Assembly: GCA_964450955.1 (NCBI GenBank)
Contig: CAYVFI010000021.1
Coordinates: 58,709 to 122,708 of the forward strand
Length of the DNA stretch: 64,000 nt
Direction: 5' to 3'
Source of the DNA: CAYNWT01 sp964450955
GTDB lineage: Bacteria; Planctomycetota; Planctomycetia; Planctomycetales; Planctomycetaceae
A program made the position numbers and the translations under genes. Position 1 is the stretch's first letter. The number at the start of each line of letters is the position of its first letter. Below, one piece after another: positions 25,613 through 34,200 of the stretch. Below the pieces are notes generated by a model. It ran no database searches. It saw only the letters and a program-made list of their open reading frames with translations, and had not been told where the DNA came from.

Positions 25613-25938
25613 AATCACCGGAAGCAATTCGAGCACTCACGGAAGCGTCGGTGTTTGAAATTAAATGGACCGCTGATGACGTCTGCCAGTTGCCGTTCAA
25701 GTTGCTGCGCGGTGAGTGTCCCTGTGCGGCGTGTGTGAACGAGTTTACCGGTGAGAAGATGATTAATCCGGACGATATTCCGGACGACATCAAGCCGGTC
25801 GGCATGGACTTTTCGGGTAACTATGCCGTGAAGGTGCGCTGGTCTGATGGTCATGACACGGGTCTGTTTACATTTGAACGCCTTGAGATCATTTGCAGAG
25901 CGGTTCAGGAGTACCATTCGAGCCAGTCGAAGTCCTAA
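25609..25938 (+). CDS. DUF971 (GBBH-like N-terminal domain) protein
   Basis: The 109-residue protein has the hallmarks of the DUF971 domain: LPFKLLRGECPCAACVNE, an IKPVGMDFSGNYAVKVRWSD core and DGHDTGLFTFERL. The CPCAAC cysteines fit a small metal-binding site. This domain occurs alone next to Fe-S proteins and at the N-terminus of gamma-butyrobetaine hydroxylase. The start overlaps the SUKH gene stop by ATGA, and the next gene begins 2 bp after its stop. Confidence 0.85.
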   Translation: MKSPEAIRALTEASVFEIKWTADDVCQLPFKLLRGECPCAACVNEFTGEKMINPDDIPDDIKPVGMDFSGNYAVKVRWSDGHDTGLFTFERLEIICRAVQEYHSSQSKS

Positions 25939-25940
25939 GC

Positions 25941-26402
25941 ATGATGGGCGATGGCTACACGTGGCTGACGAAGCCGTTTGCTGAGTTGACGCTGAAGGAA
26001 CTGTACGCGGTTCTGAAACTCCGGCAGGATGTCTTCATTGTCGAACAGGAATGTTACTACGCCGATATCGATTCAGCCGATGACGCCGCGATGCACATGC
26101 TGGTTGTCGGTTCTAACGAACAACTGGTTGCGTACCTGCGGCTTTTCGAACCGGGCGTCCGGTGCAACGAAGCATCGATTGGTCGAATTATCGTCTCGCC
26201 GATCGCACGCGGGGTTGGGCTTGGCAAACGACTGGTCGAGCAGGGCATTGGCTACTGTCGGTCAGCATTTGCGGACGCCGGGATCCGCATTGAAGCGCAG
26301 GCGCATTTGCAAAACTTCTACGGTGACTGCGGTTTCGAAACGGTCTCTGAACCGCGAATGGTCGACGGCATTCCGCACGTTGATATGTTGTGGCGCGGCT
26401 AG
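25941..26402 (+). CDS. elaA: ElaA-type GNAT N-acetyltransferase
   Basis: From ATG 25941 the product is about 153 residues. The ElaA signatures are clear: FAELTLKELYAVLKLRQDVF, VEQECYYADID, an acetyl-CoA-binding loop in IIVSPIARGVGLGKRLVEQG, and LQNFYGDCGFETVSE near the end. ElaA is a GNAT-family acetyltransferase with an uncertain natural substrate. It starts 2 bp after the DUF971 stop in a three-gene operon with the SUKH protein. Confidence 0.85.
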   Translation: MMGDGYTWLTKPFAELTLKELYAVLKLRQDVFIVEQECYYADIDSADDAAMHMLVVGSNEQLVAYLRLFEPGVRCNEASIGRIIVSPIARGVGLGKRLVEQGIGYCRSAFADAGIRIEAQAHLQNFYGDCGFETVSEPRMVDGIPHVDMLWRG

Positions 26403-26521
26403 TTGAGCGCATCCCTGGAAGAACTACTTTGGTGAATTTATTCTTCGATGGTTGCCTGAGGGTTTATTCGGCTTCGAGTTGTTGGTTTTATGTGTGAAAC
26501 GGTCCCGTGTAGAGGTCGCAG

Positions 26522-27361
26522 ATGTTCCCCAGTGATGACCAGCAGAATCCGTACTCGTCCACCTACGACCAGGGCGTCCCCGCTCAACCACATGTTCGTA
26601 GTCGCGGTGAAATTATTCCCACGCAGGTCGAGGCTGGTGATGTCATCAGCTATGCCTGGCAGCAGTTTAAATTGTATTGGGGGCCATTGGTTGGTGCTTT
26701 GTTTGTCACGATGATTATTTCGTATGGACTGCAGGCAGTCTGTACGCTGATCCTGGTCGTTGTGGAAGACGGTCCAAACTTGCAGCAGCAACCTGCCAAC
26801 CCAAATCCATTTGGTCAAAACGCCATCGCGTTCACGCCGTTGGGTATTGGGTTTAACCTGATGCAGCAGGCCGTCAGCATATTCCTTGGTATTGGCATGA
26901 CTCGGATGTCGTTGGATGCCGCTCGCGACAAAACGCCGGGTTTAGAGCAGCTCTTTAGTGGTGGGCGCTGGTTTTGGCCGATCGTTGGCTTCAGTATCTT
27001 GTACGGGCTTGGGCTCATTGTCGGTTTTTTGCTGCTCATTATCCCCGGCATCATTCTCATTTTGATGTGGTGGCCGGCCAGGATGCTGCTGATTGATGAT
27101 CAAGCGGGAGTCATGGACTCATTTGGTGTGGCGCGGCAGATTACGAAGGGGAATTGGGGAACCACATTTATCCTGGGCCTTGCGTCGTTCGGTATTACAA
27201 TCCTTGGGTTTCTCGCGCTGTGCATCGGTATCATTTTCGCGATACCGTTTGTCGGAGTGATTTGGGCATCCGGCTATTTGATGATGTCTGGTCAGATTGG
27301 CAGACTGGATGGGCAGGCGGAACCGACGGACTACGGCTTCGATGGCGGTTTTCAGTCGTAA
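26522..27361 (+). CDS. Multi-pass membrane protein with N-terminal NPY motif, unknown function
   Basis: The 279-residue protein has a cytosolic-looking N-terminus with DQQNPYSSTYDQG. Five or six hydrophobic helices follow (for example PLVGALFVTMIISYGLQAV, GLIVGFLLLIIPGIILILMW, GITILGFLALCIGIIFAIPF). The IIPGIILILMWW stretch and a following polar turn resemble integral membrane proteins of the DUF975/glycerophosphodiester-phosphodiesterase-membrane-domain type. ATG 26522 is preceded by AGAGGTCG. It converges on the gene at 27468 across a short tandem repeat. It shares the NPY-type N-terminus with the proteins at 27468 and 53126. Confidence 0.7.
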   Translation: MFPSDDQQNPYSSTYDQGVPAQPHVRSRGEIIPTQVEAGDVISYAWQQFKLYWGPLVGALFVTMIISYGLQAVCTLILVVVEDGPNLQQQPANPNPFGQNAIAFTPLGIGFNLMQQAVSIFLGIGMTRMSLDAARDKTPGLEQLFSGGRWFWPIVGFSILYGLGLIVGFLLLIIPGIILILMWWPARMLLIDDQAGVMDSFGVARQITKGNWGTTFILGLASFGITILGFLALCIGIIFAIPFVGVIWASGYLMMSGQIGRLDGQAEPTDYGFDGGFQS

Positions 27362-27376
27362 ACTTTGTGGGACCAG

Positions 27377-27460
27377 CGCACACCAACGCAGACGAACGCA
27401 CACCAACGCAGACGAACGCACACCAACGCAGACGAACGCGAACCATCGCAGACGTCAGTT
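27377..27460. repeat. 20-bp tandem repeat (minisatellite) between convergent genes
   Basis: CACCAACGCAGACGAACGCA is repeated at 27381-27400 and 27401-27420. A third copy at 27421-27440 differs by one base, and a degenerate fourth lies at 27441-27460. The four bases before the first unit match the end of a unit. It sits between the stops of two convergent genes, and the units are contiguous, so it is not a CRISPR array. Confidence 0.9.
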
Positions 27461-27467
27461 GGACCGG

Positions 27468-28070
27468 TTAGTCTGTTGGCATCCGTTCGCCATGGTACGG
27501 CCCATCTGTGTCCTCCATTGCTGAGGCGAGGAATGCGGGCGAGCATCCTTTCAGGCGGAACACGCCGGTATTGTGTTTCGTGACCACAACGGTGTTCGAG
27601 AACACCATGATGCCGAACAACGAAACCACGACAACAATGATTCCGGAAATGACGCCGGCTGCCGAACTCAGGTTAACGCCGTAAATCAAAATTCCGATCC
27701 CACCCAGAAAACAAATAAGCGAGCAAGCCGATCGGATGCGCTTGCTGAAACGTTCGGCTCGATTGATCGAATACGAAACGTGTACGCCCTTGCGAAAAAT
27801 GAGATACAGGATCAGCACGCCGGGCAGCCCACACAGGAGGACACCAAAACTTGTGACCGGGTGAATGTAGTACAACTGCCTGGAAACACGCACAAGATCG
27901 TCCGTCGTGTTTGTCACCACGCATCGTTCCGGCAGTTCCGCAGGATCTGTGACAAACAGGTGTTTGGCATCGGATTCGACAAGCCCGCTACTTGTCTGAT
28001 TGCGACGGGCTTCGTGTAACAGCTCAGCCGGTGTCGCGTAGGGATTTGAATGAGGGTTGGTTTCGATCAT
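27468..28070 (-). CDS. Hypothetical membrane protein with N-terminal NPY motif
   Basis: From ATG 28070 the product is about 200 residues (the frame extends to 28133 without good start signals). The N-terminus reads NPHSNPYATPAELLHEA. Four hydrophobic segments follow, including FGVLLCGLPGVLILYLIF, SACSLICFLGGIGILIYGV and GVISGIIVVVVSLFGIMVFS. A conserved-looking VRVSRQLYYIHPV precedes the first helix. The C-terminus has PAFLASAMEDTDGP. Function is unknown. It is divergent from the M48 peptidase gene. Confidence 0.65.
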   Translation of the reverse strand: MIETNPHSNPYATPAELLHEARRNQTSSGLVESDAKHLFVTDPAELPERCVVTNTTDDLVRVSRQLYYIHPVTSFGVLLCGLPGVLILYLIFRKGVHVSYSINRAERFSKRIRSACSLICFLGGIGILIYGVNLSSAAGVISGIIVVVVSLFGIMVFSNTVVVTKHNTGVFRLKGCSPAFLASAMEDTDGPYHGERMPTD

Positions 28071-28171
28071 CGTGATTTCGTTCTCATCTGCTTCAGTTCT
28101 CAACCATTGTCTGGAAGAACTTTGCCGCTGCAATCGCTATGCTTCCGGTTCCACGAAGGCAGGAGAAAAGA

Positions 28172-29365
28172 ATGTCCGTACCCGAGTTCCGCTGCGAAGG
28201 CGATTTGGCGCTCCATAAAGAGCTTTTGGAAGTTGATGAAGTCAAGGCTGCTATCCGCAGACTGGACGATAACCCAGGTGCGGGTGTCCGGCGACAACTG
28301 TTAGCGACTGCACTGCGACTGACGCCTTCCATGTCGCCGAAGCTGCACAAGATGATGCAGGAATCGATTGAACAACTGGGGGTCGAGATTCCTGTTGAGA
28401 TCTTCGTTTACAATTCGCCCGAATTTAACGCGGCCTGCCTGGCACCCGAAGACGACACGCTATTGCTGATGTTCTCAAGTTCGTTGTTGGAGAAATTTCA
28501 GGAGCAGGAAGTTCGTTTTGTGATGGGGCACGAACTGGGACATCACATGTTCCAGCACACACAGATTCCGATCGGGTATTTAATCAAAGGGCCGGAACCT
28601 GTTGGACCTCGGCTGGCGATGAAACTGTTTTCGTGGTCAAGGTACGCTGAAATTTCCGCCGACCGAGCCGGCGCGGTTTGCGCGAAAGATGCAGATGCGA
28701 CAGCGAGGGCACTGTTTAAGCTGGCTTCCGGGCTGACCACGGATCTTATTGAAATCAACATCGATGAATTCGCCGCGCAGGTTGATGAGATGGCGATGGA
28801 AGAAGACGACCCGACCAAGCGTGACAGTAACGAACGTGACTGGTTCATGACGCACCCGTTTAGTCCGCTACGAGTGAAGGCGTTGAAGCAGTTCTTCGAA
28901 TCGGAAGTAATGACAAAGGGCGGAACATCAATCACACAACTGGAATCCCAGACGCACTCGCTTATGGAAATTATGTCGCCGACGTATTTGAAGGAAAAAA
29001 GCGAAGTGGCCGAGGCCATGCGGCGCGTTCTGTTTGCGGCGGGTTGCGGCGTGATGGCGGCGTCCGGTGGGATTTCCGAGAAGGAAATTACGGCGTTCGA
29101 CAACCTGTTTGGCGACGGAACTTTCAGCGGCAAACTGGACCTTGATCGCCTGGAAGAATCGGTCGACGAACGCATTCGCCGGGCGAATGAGGTGGTTCCC
29201 CACGCTCGGCGAGTTCACATTATTCGTGACCTGTGCCTGATCGCAGTCGCCACTGGTCGGGTGACCAAGAAAGAACGCGAGTACGTCCACCGCGTCGGCA
29301 AGAAGCTAAAACTCTCTGCCACAATCATCGAACACTGCTTCAACCACGACGCCGATCTGGACTAG
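28172..29365 (+). CDS. M48-type zinc metallopeptidase fused to a TerB-like domain
   Basis: From ATG 28172, chosen because AGGAG lies 9 bases upstream, the product is about 397 residues. The zinc site is MGHELGHHMF (HExxH at about 120-124), followed by the M48-like AEISADRAGAVCAKD. The C-terminal part (about 275-395; MRRVLFAAGCGVMAASGGIS, HIIRDLCLIAVATGRVTKKE) resembles a TerB-type tellurite-resistance helical domain. No transmembrane helix precedes the peptidase domain, unlike HtpX, so it is probably cytosolic. The natural substrate is unknown. Confidence 0.85.
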   Translation: MSVPEFRCEGDLALHKELLEVDEVKAAIRRLDDNPGAGVRRQLLATALRLTPSMSPKLHKMMQESIEQLGVEIPVEIFVYNSPEFNAACLAPEDDTLLLMFSSSLLEKFQEQEVRFVMGHELGHHMFQHTQIPIGYLIKGPEPVGPRLAMKLFSWSRYAEISADRAGAVCAKDADATARALFKLASGLTTDLIEINIDEFAAQVDEMAMEEDDPTKRDSNERDWFMTHPFSPLRVKALKQFFESEVMTKGGTSITQLESQTHSLMEIMSPTYLKEKSEVAEAMRRVLFAAGCGVMAASGGISEKEITAFDNLFGDGTFSGKLDLDRLEESVDERIRRANEVVPHARRVHIIRDLCLIAVATGRVTKKEREYVHRVGKKLKLSATIIEHCFNHDADLD

Positions 29366-29394
29366 GCAACGGCAAGCCCGGCCACCGCCTCATC

Positions 29395-29470
29395 GTTTAA
29401 CCCGTGGTCGAAGACCAGGCAGCCCGTCGCCAAACCCGCCGGCGGCCCGGCCACCGCCCACGGGTTAAAC
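29395..29470. repeat. Inverted-repeat element with 13-bp arms, about 76 bp
   Basis: Arms GTTTAACCCGTGG (29395-29407) and CCACGGGTTAAAC (29458-29470) are perfect complements. Inside are GGTC-GAA-GACC (29406-29416) and a CCGCCGGCGG palindrome. The segment CCCGGCCACCGCC at the right inner part is also repeated just left of the element (29378-29390, differing slightly). No coding frame is evident. It occupies the gap between the M48 peptidase and NtrC-type genes. Confidence 0.8.
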
Positions 29471-29572
29471 CTGGTGCAACGGGCGGAACCGGCAAAGGTT
29501 GAATATTCGTTAATTGCTTCGCGGCTTCTGTGACCTAGGCTCTCTCCATAGGGTCTGCACACGAGGCGCACG

Positions 29573-30964
29573 ATGTCTTTTACGTTTGAGGCAGAAGCAA
29601 ATACGAAACCAAGCGCGCCCGGTGCGCGCGTTTTGGTGGCGGATGATGAGCCGTTGGCACGGTTTTCAATGAAACGCTGTTTGGCGGGGGCAGGGTACGA
29701 TGTTGTCGTTGCCGAGGACGGCCGGCAGGCGATGGACCTGATGTCGGATGACATTGCGATCGCGATGCTGGATTTGCAAATGCCACGTGCATCGGGGCTG
29801 GAATGTCTGCGGTTCGCCAGGGAACGGTTCCCCGATATGCAGGTCATGATGATCTCAGGTGCGGACGACTTGAGAGCCGCTGTTGAGGCCATGAAAGAGG
29901 GCGCGGTTGAGTACATTACCAAGCCCTTCAATCCGGAAGAACTTCTGGCTCATACTGCTCAGGCCATTCGTAACGGTTCGTTGGTTAAAGAAAATCGCAG
30001 CCTGCGTGCCGCAGTTGGTCAAGCGCCCCAGACGTCCAAATGGACCGCACAAAGTGACGGTGCGAAGCGTGTGCATCAGCAGGCAAAGAAGGTCGCTCGA
30101 CTTGATTCGACAATCTTGATTACCGGTGAAAGTGGTACGGGGAAGACCACCATCGCCCGGATGATTCATAACTCTGGCAAACGCGCCGACTCACCATTTG
30201 TGGCGGTGAATTGTGCTTCACTGCCTCGGGATCTTATCGAATCGGAATTGTTCGGGCACAAGAAAGGCGCGTTCACGGGGGCGACTGAAGACCGGCCAGG
30301 GCGAGCCGAAATCGCGGACGGGGGAACGCTGTTTCTGGATGAGATTGGCGACCTGCCGTTGGAGCTCCAACCGAAATTATTGACATTCCTGCAGGACAAA
30401 ACAGTCCAGCGAGTTGGCAGCAACGACGTGCGTACGGTTGATGTGCGGGTCATCGCGGCGACGCATCAGGATTTGGCGACAATGTGCCAGCAAAACCGGT
30501 TCCGACAGGACCTGTACTACCGGCTTAACGTGCTCAACATCGGCATGCCCAGTTTAAGCGAACGCCGAGCAGACATTCCAAGCCTGGCCAACGCCGTGCT
30601 GCAGCGCATTAGTGGGCAGCTGGGTCTGCCAATATGTTTTGACGCCGACGCGATTGCACAACTGGTTAGTCACTCGTGGCCGGGAAACATTCGCGAGCTT
30701 GAGAACGTTATCGAACGGGCCGCCGCGTTTTGCGAAGACAACACGATTCGAAACGCGGACATCCAAATTGATAGCAACACATCCGACGCGATGGTTCAGT
30801 CCGAACTAACGTCGCTGGCGGATATGACTTTGGTTGAGATTGAGACCAAGGCGATTGTTGACACGCTTGAAGCCTGTGACGGCAACAAAGCCAGAACCGC
30901 GCGGTCACTGGGGATTAGTGAAAAAAGCATCTACAACAAGATGAAGCGATTGGGGTTGAGGTAG
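29573..30964 (+). CDS. NtrC-family sigma-54-dependent response regulator
   Basis: The 463-residue protein has a receiver domain (VLVADDEPLARF; phospho-acceptor Asp67 in AMLDLQMPR). A sigma-54-interacting AAA+ domain follows: Walker A GESGTGKT at 185-192, GAFTGA at 232-237, and Walker B in GGTLFLDEIGD. The C-terminus is a Fis-type helix-turn-helix (GNKARTARSLGISEKSIYNK). The intact GAFTGA loop means it should activate sigma-54 promoters. It is followed 6 bp later by an Hpt gene and then the exopolysaccharide locus, which contains a strong sigma-54 promoter candidate at 35819-35833. Regulation of that locus by this protein is inferred from position and motif. Confidence 0.93.
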   Translation: MSFTFEAEANTKPSAPGARVLVADDEPLARFSMKRCLAGAGYDVVVAEDGRQAMDLMSDDIAIAMLDLQMPRASGLECLRFARERFPDMQVMMISGADDLRAAVEAMKEGAVEYITKPFNPEELLAHTAQAIRNGSLVKENRSLRAAVGQAPQTSKWTAQSDGAKRVHQQAKKVARLDSTILITGESGTGKTTIARMIHNSGKRADSPFVAVNCASLPRDLIESELFGHKKGAFTGATEDRPGRAEIADGGTLFLDEIGDLPLELQPKLLTFLQDKTVQRVGSNDVRTVDVRVIAATHQDLATMCQQNRFRQDLYYRLNVLNIGMPSLSERRADIPSLANAVLQRISGQLGLPICFDADAIAQLVSHSWPGNIRELENVIERAAAFCEDNTIRNADIQIDSNTSDAMVQSELTSLADMTLVEIETKAIVDTLEACDGNKARTARSLGISEKSIYNKMKRLGLR

Positions 30965-30970
30965 TCAAAG

Positions 30971-31351
30971 ATGAACACTGAGACATTCGATCCGGATGCG
31001 CTTGCGGCTCGCCTTGGCGGCGATTTGGAACACACGCGCGATCTTCTTGAGCTGTTCCTGAGTTACGAACCCACAATGATGGGCGATTTACGGAACGCGG
31101 TTGAGGCTGGCGATTCCGAAGCGATTTCCAACAACGCGCATCGTGCGAAGGGGGCGTTGGCGTCGATACACGCCGGTGCCACGCGAAGACTGTGCGGGCG
31201 TCTGGAAGATCAGAACCTGTCGGTTCAGGGGGCGGCCAGCTTGTTTGCGGAGCTGGAGATTGCCTGGGGGCGGCTGTGTCTTTCGTTGGCGAGCTACCTG
31301 CAATCCGCGCCACTTTCTCTGCCCGGTGCCTGCGACGCGCAATCGGAATAA
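30971..31351 (+). CDS. Hpt domain histidine phosphotransfer protein
   Basis: The 126-residue protein matches a stand-alone Hpt domain: FDPDALAARLGGDLEHTRDL at the N-terminus, phospho-accepting His57 in NNAHRAKGAL, and a following helix with LCGRLEDQNL. Hpt proteins shuttle phosphate between histidine kinases and response regulators. It starts 6 bp after the NtrC-type regulator, so they should be co-expressed. No histidine kinase is adjacent. The source kinase is unknown; a hybrid kinase elsewhere is the likely donor. Confidence 0.88.
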   Translation: MNTETFDPDALAARLGGDLEHTRDLLELFLSYEPTMMGDLRNAVEAGDSEAISNNAHRAKGALASIHAGATRRLCGRLEDQNLSVQGAASLFAELEIAWGRLCLSLASYLQSAPLSLPGACDAQSE

Positions 31352-31450
31352 CCGTCACAAAATGCAACGGTGGCGATGTATTCCCAAAGTAAGCACGTGT
31401 CCACGCGCGGGCCTGCCCTAAGTTTGATTGGGTATGAATAGGCGGGAAAA

Positions 31451-32641
31451 ATGAAGACTGCGATCGTTCACGACTGGTTTGACAAGATTGCCGGATCTGA
31501 AAAGGTCGTCAAGGAAATGCTTGCGTGCTTTCCAGACGCCGACGTTTTTTCGTTGGTCGATTTTCTAAGCCAGCAGCAACGCGATGAACTGGGCCTGGAG
31601 AAAGTGACGCCGTCGTTCATTCAGCGTTTACCTTTTGCCAGGAAGCACTTTCGTAAGTACCTGGCCTTCATGCCGATGGCAATCGAACAGTTCGACTTGT
31701 CTGGCTACGACCTGGTTCTTTCTTCCAGTCACGCGTTTGGGCGCAGCGTTGTGACGAACGCAGAGCAGCTACACATCACCTACGTGCACACGCCCATGCG
31801 TTACGCGTGGGACATGCAACAGCAGTACCTCGATCAAGCCGGTCTGCGGCGCGGTGTGAAGGCGTCGTTCGTGCGTTGCGTTTTGCATTACCTGCGAACG
31901 TGGGATCGTGGCACAGCGAATCGTCCGGATGTGTACATCGCGAACTCCGGGTTCGTGGCCGCTCGAATTCAAAAGACATACGACCGACAGGCCAAAGTTA
32001 TTTACCCGCCGACCGATGTTCATAAGCTGGCACTTCGCAGTCAAAAAGACGACTTCTTTCTGGCCGCAGGCCGATTGGTGTCTTACAAGCGTTTTGATTT
32101 GGTCGTGGAAGCGTTTGCCAAACATCCCGATCAAAAGCTGGTCGTGATTGGTAAAGGTTCAGAACTTGAGCGTCTGCGCGAGATTGCAACGCCCAATGTG
32201 ACTTTGATGGGATACCAGTCGGACGAGGTGCTGCGGGACCACATGCAGCGTGCGCGGGCGTTTGTGTTTGCGGCTGTTGAAGATTTTGGAATCATGCCGG
32301 TTGAAGTTCAGGCGTGCGGCACACCGGTCATTGGATTAAACCGCGGTGGTTTGCGGGAAACGGTTCTTCCACACCGGACAGGTTTGTTGTTTGACGAACA
32401 GACGGTCGAGTGTTTATCGAATGCGATTCAGGAGATGCTGGATCTTCCGCGGGACTACTTCGGCCCTGAACACATTCGGAAGCACGCGGAACGGTTCAGT
32501 GCGGATCGCTTCCGAACCGAATATCGCAGGTTCATTCGCGCGTGTCTTGCGGAACGGGGGATGATTGGTGCGGAAGAGATTCCTGAGCTGGAATTCGATG
32601 CGTGTGAAGATCTGCAGGTCACTGAAAGGGTTGGGGCATGA
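31451..32641 (+). CDS. GT4-type glycosyltransferase, exopolysaccharide locus
   Basis: The 396-residue protein has the N-terminal MKTAIVHDWFDKIAGSEKVV typical of a group of GT-B mannosyl/rhamnosyltransferases. C-terminal GT4 motifs are present: YKRFDLVVEAF, KLVVIGKGSELERLREIA, and the donor-binding EDFGIMPVEVQACGTPVIG. It should transfer a sugar from a nucleotide donor to a lipid-linked intermediate on the cytosolic side. The ATG is preceded by GGCGGGAAAA. The stop overlaps the ATG of the Wzz/GumC-like gene, so the two are translationally coupled. Confidence 0.9.
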   Translation: MKTAIVHDWFDKIAGSEKVVKEMLACFPDADVFSLVDFLSQQQRDELGLEKVTPSFIQRLPFARKHFRKYLAFMPMAIEQFDLSGYDLVLSSSHAFGRSVVTNAEQLHITYVHTPMRYAWDMQQQYLDQAGLRRGVKASFVRCVLHYLRTWDRGTANRPDVYIANSGFVAARIQKTYDRQAKVIYPPTDVHKLALRSQKDDFFLAAGRLVSYKRFDLVVEAFAKHPDQKLVVIGKGSELERLREIATPNVTLMGYQSDEVLRDHMQRARAFVFAAVEDFGIMPVEVQACGTPVIGLNRGGLRETVLPHRTGLLFDEQTVECLSNAIQEMLDLPRDYFGPEHIRKHAERFSADRFRTEYRRFIRACLAERGMIGAEEIPELEFDACEDLQVTERVGA

Positions 32642-34200
32642 TTAGTTCTGTTCCATCCGGTACCGAGAAAGAACCGCAACCGGTTCTGCGCCAACTGATT
32701 GAACCAACGGCGTTGTTGGCGATTTTGTGGCGGCGGAAGTTCATTCTGCTTGGGGTCATGATCTTCGGGGCGTTGGCCGGTTTGGCTTACGGATTGGTCG
32801 CGACTCCAAAATACGAATCGCGCGGTCTGATGCTGGTCATGCAAAAGATGCCGTCGTTCATCAGTGCCAGCGGGAACCTGGACGCCAAAAATTTTGACAG
32901 CCTGTTTGCGACACACATTCGACTGATGGGGAGTCCCCGCATTGTCGGGATGGCTATGAAGCGAGGCCAACTGGACGCGCTTCCGGGTATTCAGGCGGAA
33001 ACGACTGAGTCCGTGGATGCTGTTGAGTACATCAAACGGAATCTTTCGGTAAGCCGCAGCGGTGAAGGCGATTCGAAAGGTGCGTTTGTCGTGCGGGTTA
33101 CTTTCAAGCATGTGAATCCCGACGAATGTGCTACGGTCGTCGAGAACGTGATGGCGGCCTACCGTGAGTTCCTGCGTGGTTCGACTTTAAACGGGCAGGG
33201 GCAGGTGGTGAGTCTGATTGCGGAGCTTCGTCAACAAGCCGCTGACGATATGGATGCGAAAAGCGAAGCTTACCGTGAGTTCCTGCTTAGGGCTCCGGGT
33301 GTGTGGAACCGCGAGACGCTTGAGAATTCGCACCAACGCCGGATTGACGAACTGGACAAAGAACTGACGGAAGGCGAACTGCGGAAAGTCAAAGTGGAGA
33401 GCCGACTGGGCATGATTAACGAATCGCTGCGGCCGGAATCTGCCGACAAGTACACCGATCTTGAGCGTCTGGCGTTGATTGATGACGTGCATGTCGAACG
33501 ACTGTCACTGATCGTGAATGTGAAAGGTGATGTGCTGACGGAGTTCCTGCAGTCGCAGTATCCTGAACGTCAGGAACACGCGAACGCGCGGTACAACGAT
33601 ATGCTGACCGTTGTTCGCGAACACGAAACGCTGCGTTCTCGTCTGGGACCGAATCACCCTAAGGTTCGCGAGAACGAACGGGACATCGAAGCTATCCGGA
33701 AGGCTCTTGAGACCACCAACAAAGCGCCTGCGGATGCTGATTCCAACGTTGCCCCTCGCGAATTGGTAGGTGCTTACCGGGTGCTGTTGGAGAACGACCT
33801 GAAAGACACGAACCGTCACATCAAGTACCTGCAGGAGGCTGTCGCTCATGAAGAAACCATGGCAAAGCAGTTGCTGGACGTGAGTCTTGAAAGCGAAAAG
33901 CTGTTGCAGGACTACGAACGCAGCAGCGAGGTTTATACCGCGATGCTTGAGAAGTTTCGCGAACAGAAGCTCGTGAACGAATTCGGCGAGTACAACACAG
34001 AGATTCTTGCCGCGCCGCGGGTGGGTGACAAAGTCTGGCCGAGAACCAAAATCCTGCCCGCTTTGGGGCTTGTCGCCGGGATGTTTCTGGGAATCATACT
34101 TGCGATCGGCATGGATTTGTTTGGGCAGTCCAGGTCGCCTGTCCCTGCGGTTCTGGCTGCCGACGATGCCGCTGTTCTACCAGACCGTATTCAGCGGTAG
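32638..34200 (+). CDS. Wzz/GumC-like polysaccharide chain-length/co-polymerase protein
   Basis: The 520-residue protein has an N-terminal Wzz transmembrane segment (KFILLGVMIFGALAGLAYGL) preceded by a cytosolic stretch. A long coiled-coil periplasmic region follows (EVYTAMLEKFREQ among heptads). A second transmembrane helix lies near the C-terminus (LPALGLVAGMFLGIILAIGM). No tyrosine-kinase domain is attached. It should control chain length or couple the polymerase to export. Its last 24 bases overlap the 3' end of the convergent export lipoprotein gene. Confidence 0.88.
   Translation: MISSVPSGTEKEPQPVLRQLIEPTALLAILWRRKFILLGVMIFGALAGLAYGLVATPKYESRGLMLVMQKMPSFISASGNLDAKNFDSLFATHIRLMGSPRIVGMAMKRGQLDALPGIQAETTESVDAVEYIKRNLSVSRSGEGDSKGAFVVRVTFKHVNPDECATVVENVMAAYREFLRGSTLNGQGQVVSLIAELRQQAADDMDAKSEAYREFLLRAPGVWNRETLENSHQRRIDELDKELTEGELRKVKVESRLGMINESLRPESADKYTDLERLALIDDVHVERLSLIVNVKGDVLTEFLQSQYPERQEHANARYNDMLTVVREHETLRSRLGPNHPKVRENERDIEAIRKALETTNKAPADADSNVAPRELVGAYRVLLENDLKDTNRHIKYLQEAVAHEETMAKQLLDVSLESEKLLQDYERSSEVYTAMLEKFREQKLVNEFGEYNTEILAAPRVGDKVWPRTKILPALGLVAGMFLGIILAIGMDLFGQSRSPVPAVLAADDAAVLPDRIQR

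Noticed and set aside
27377..27460. Possible CRISPR array
   Set aside because: The repeat units are contiguous with no spacers, and no cas genes are present.
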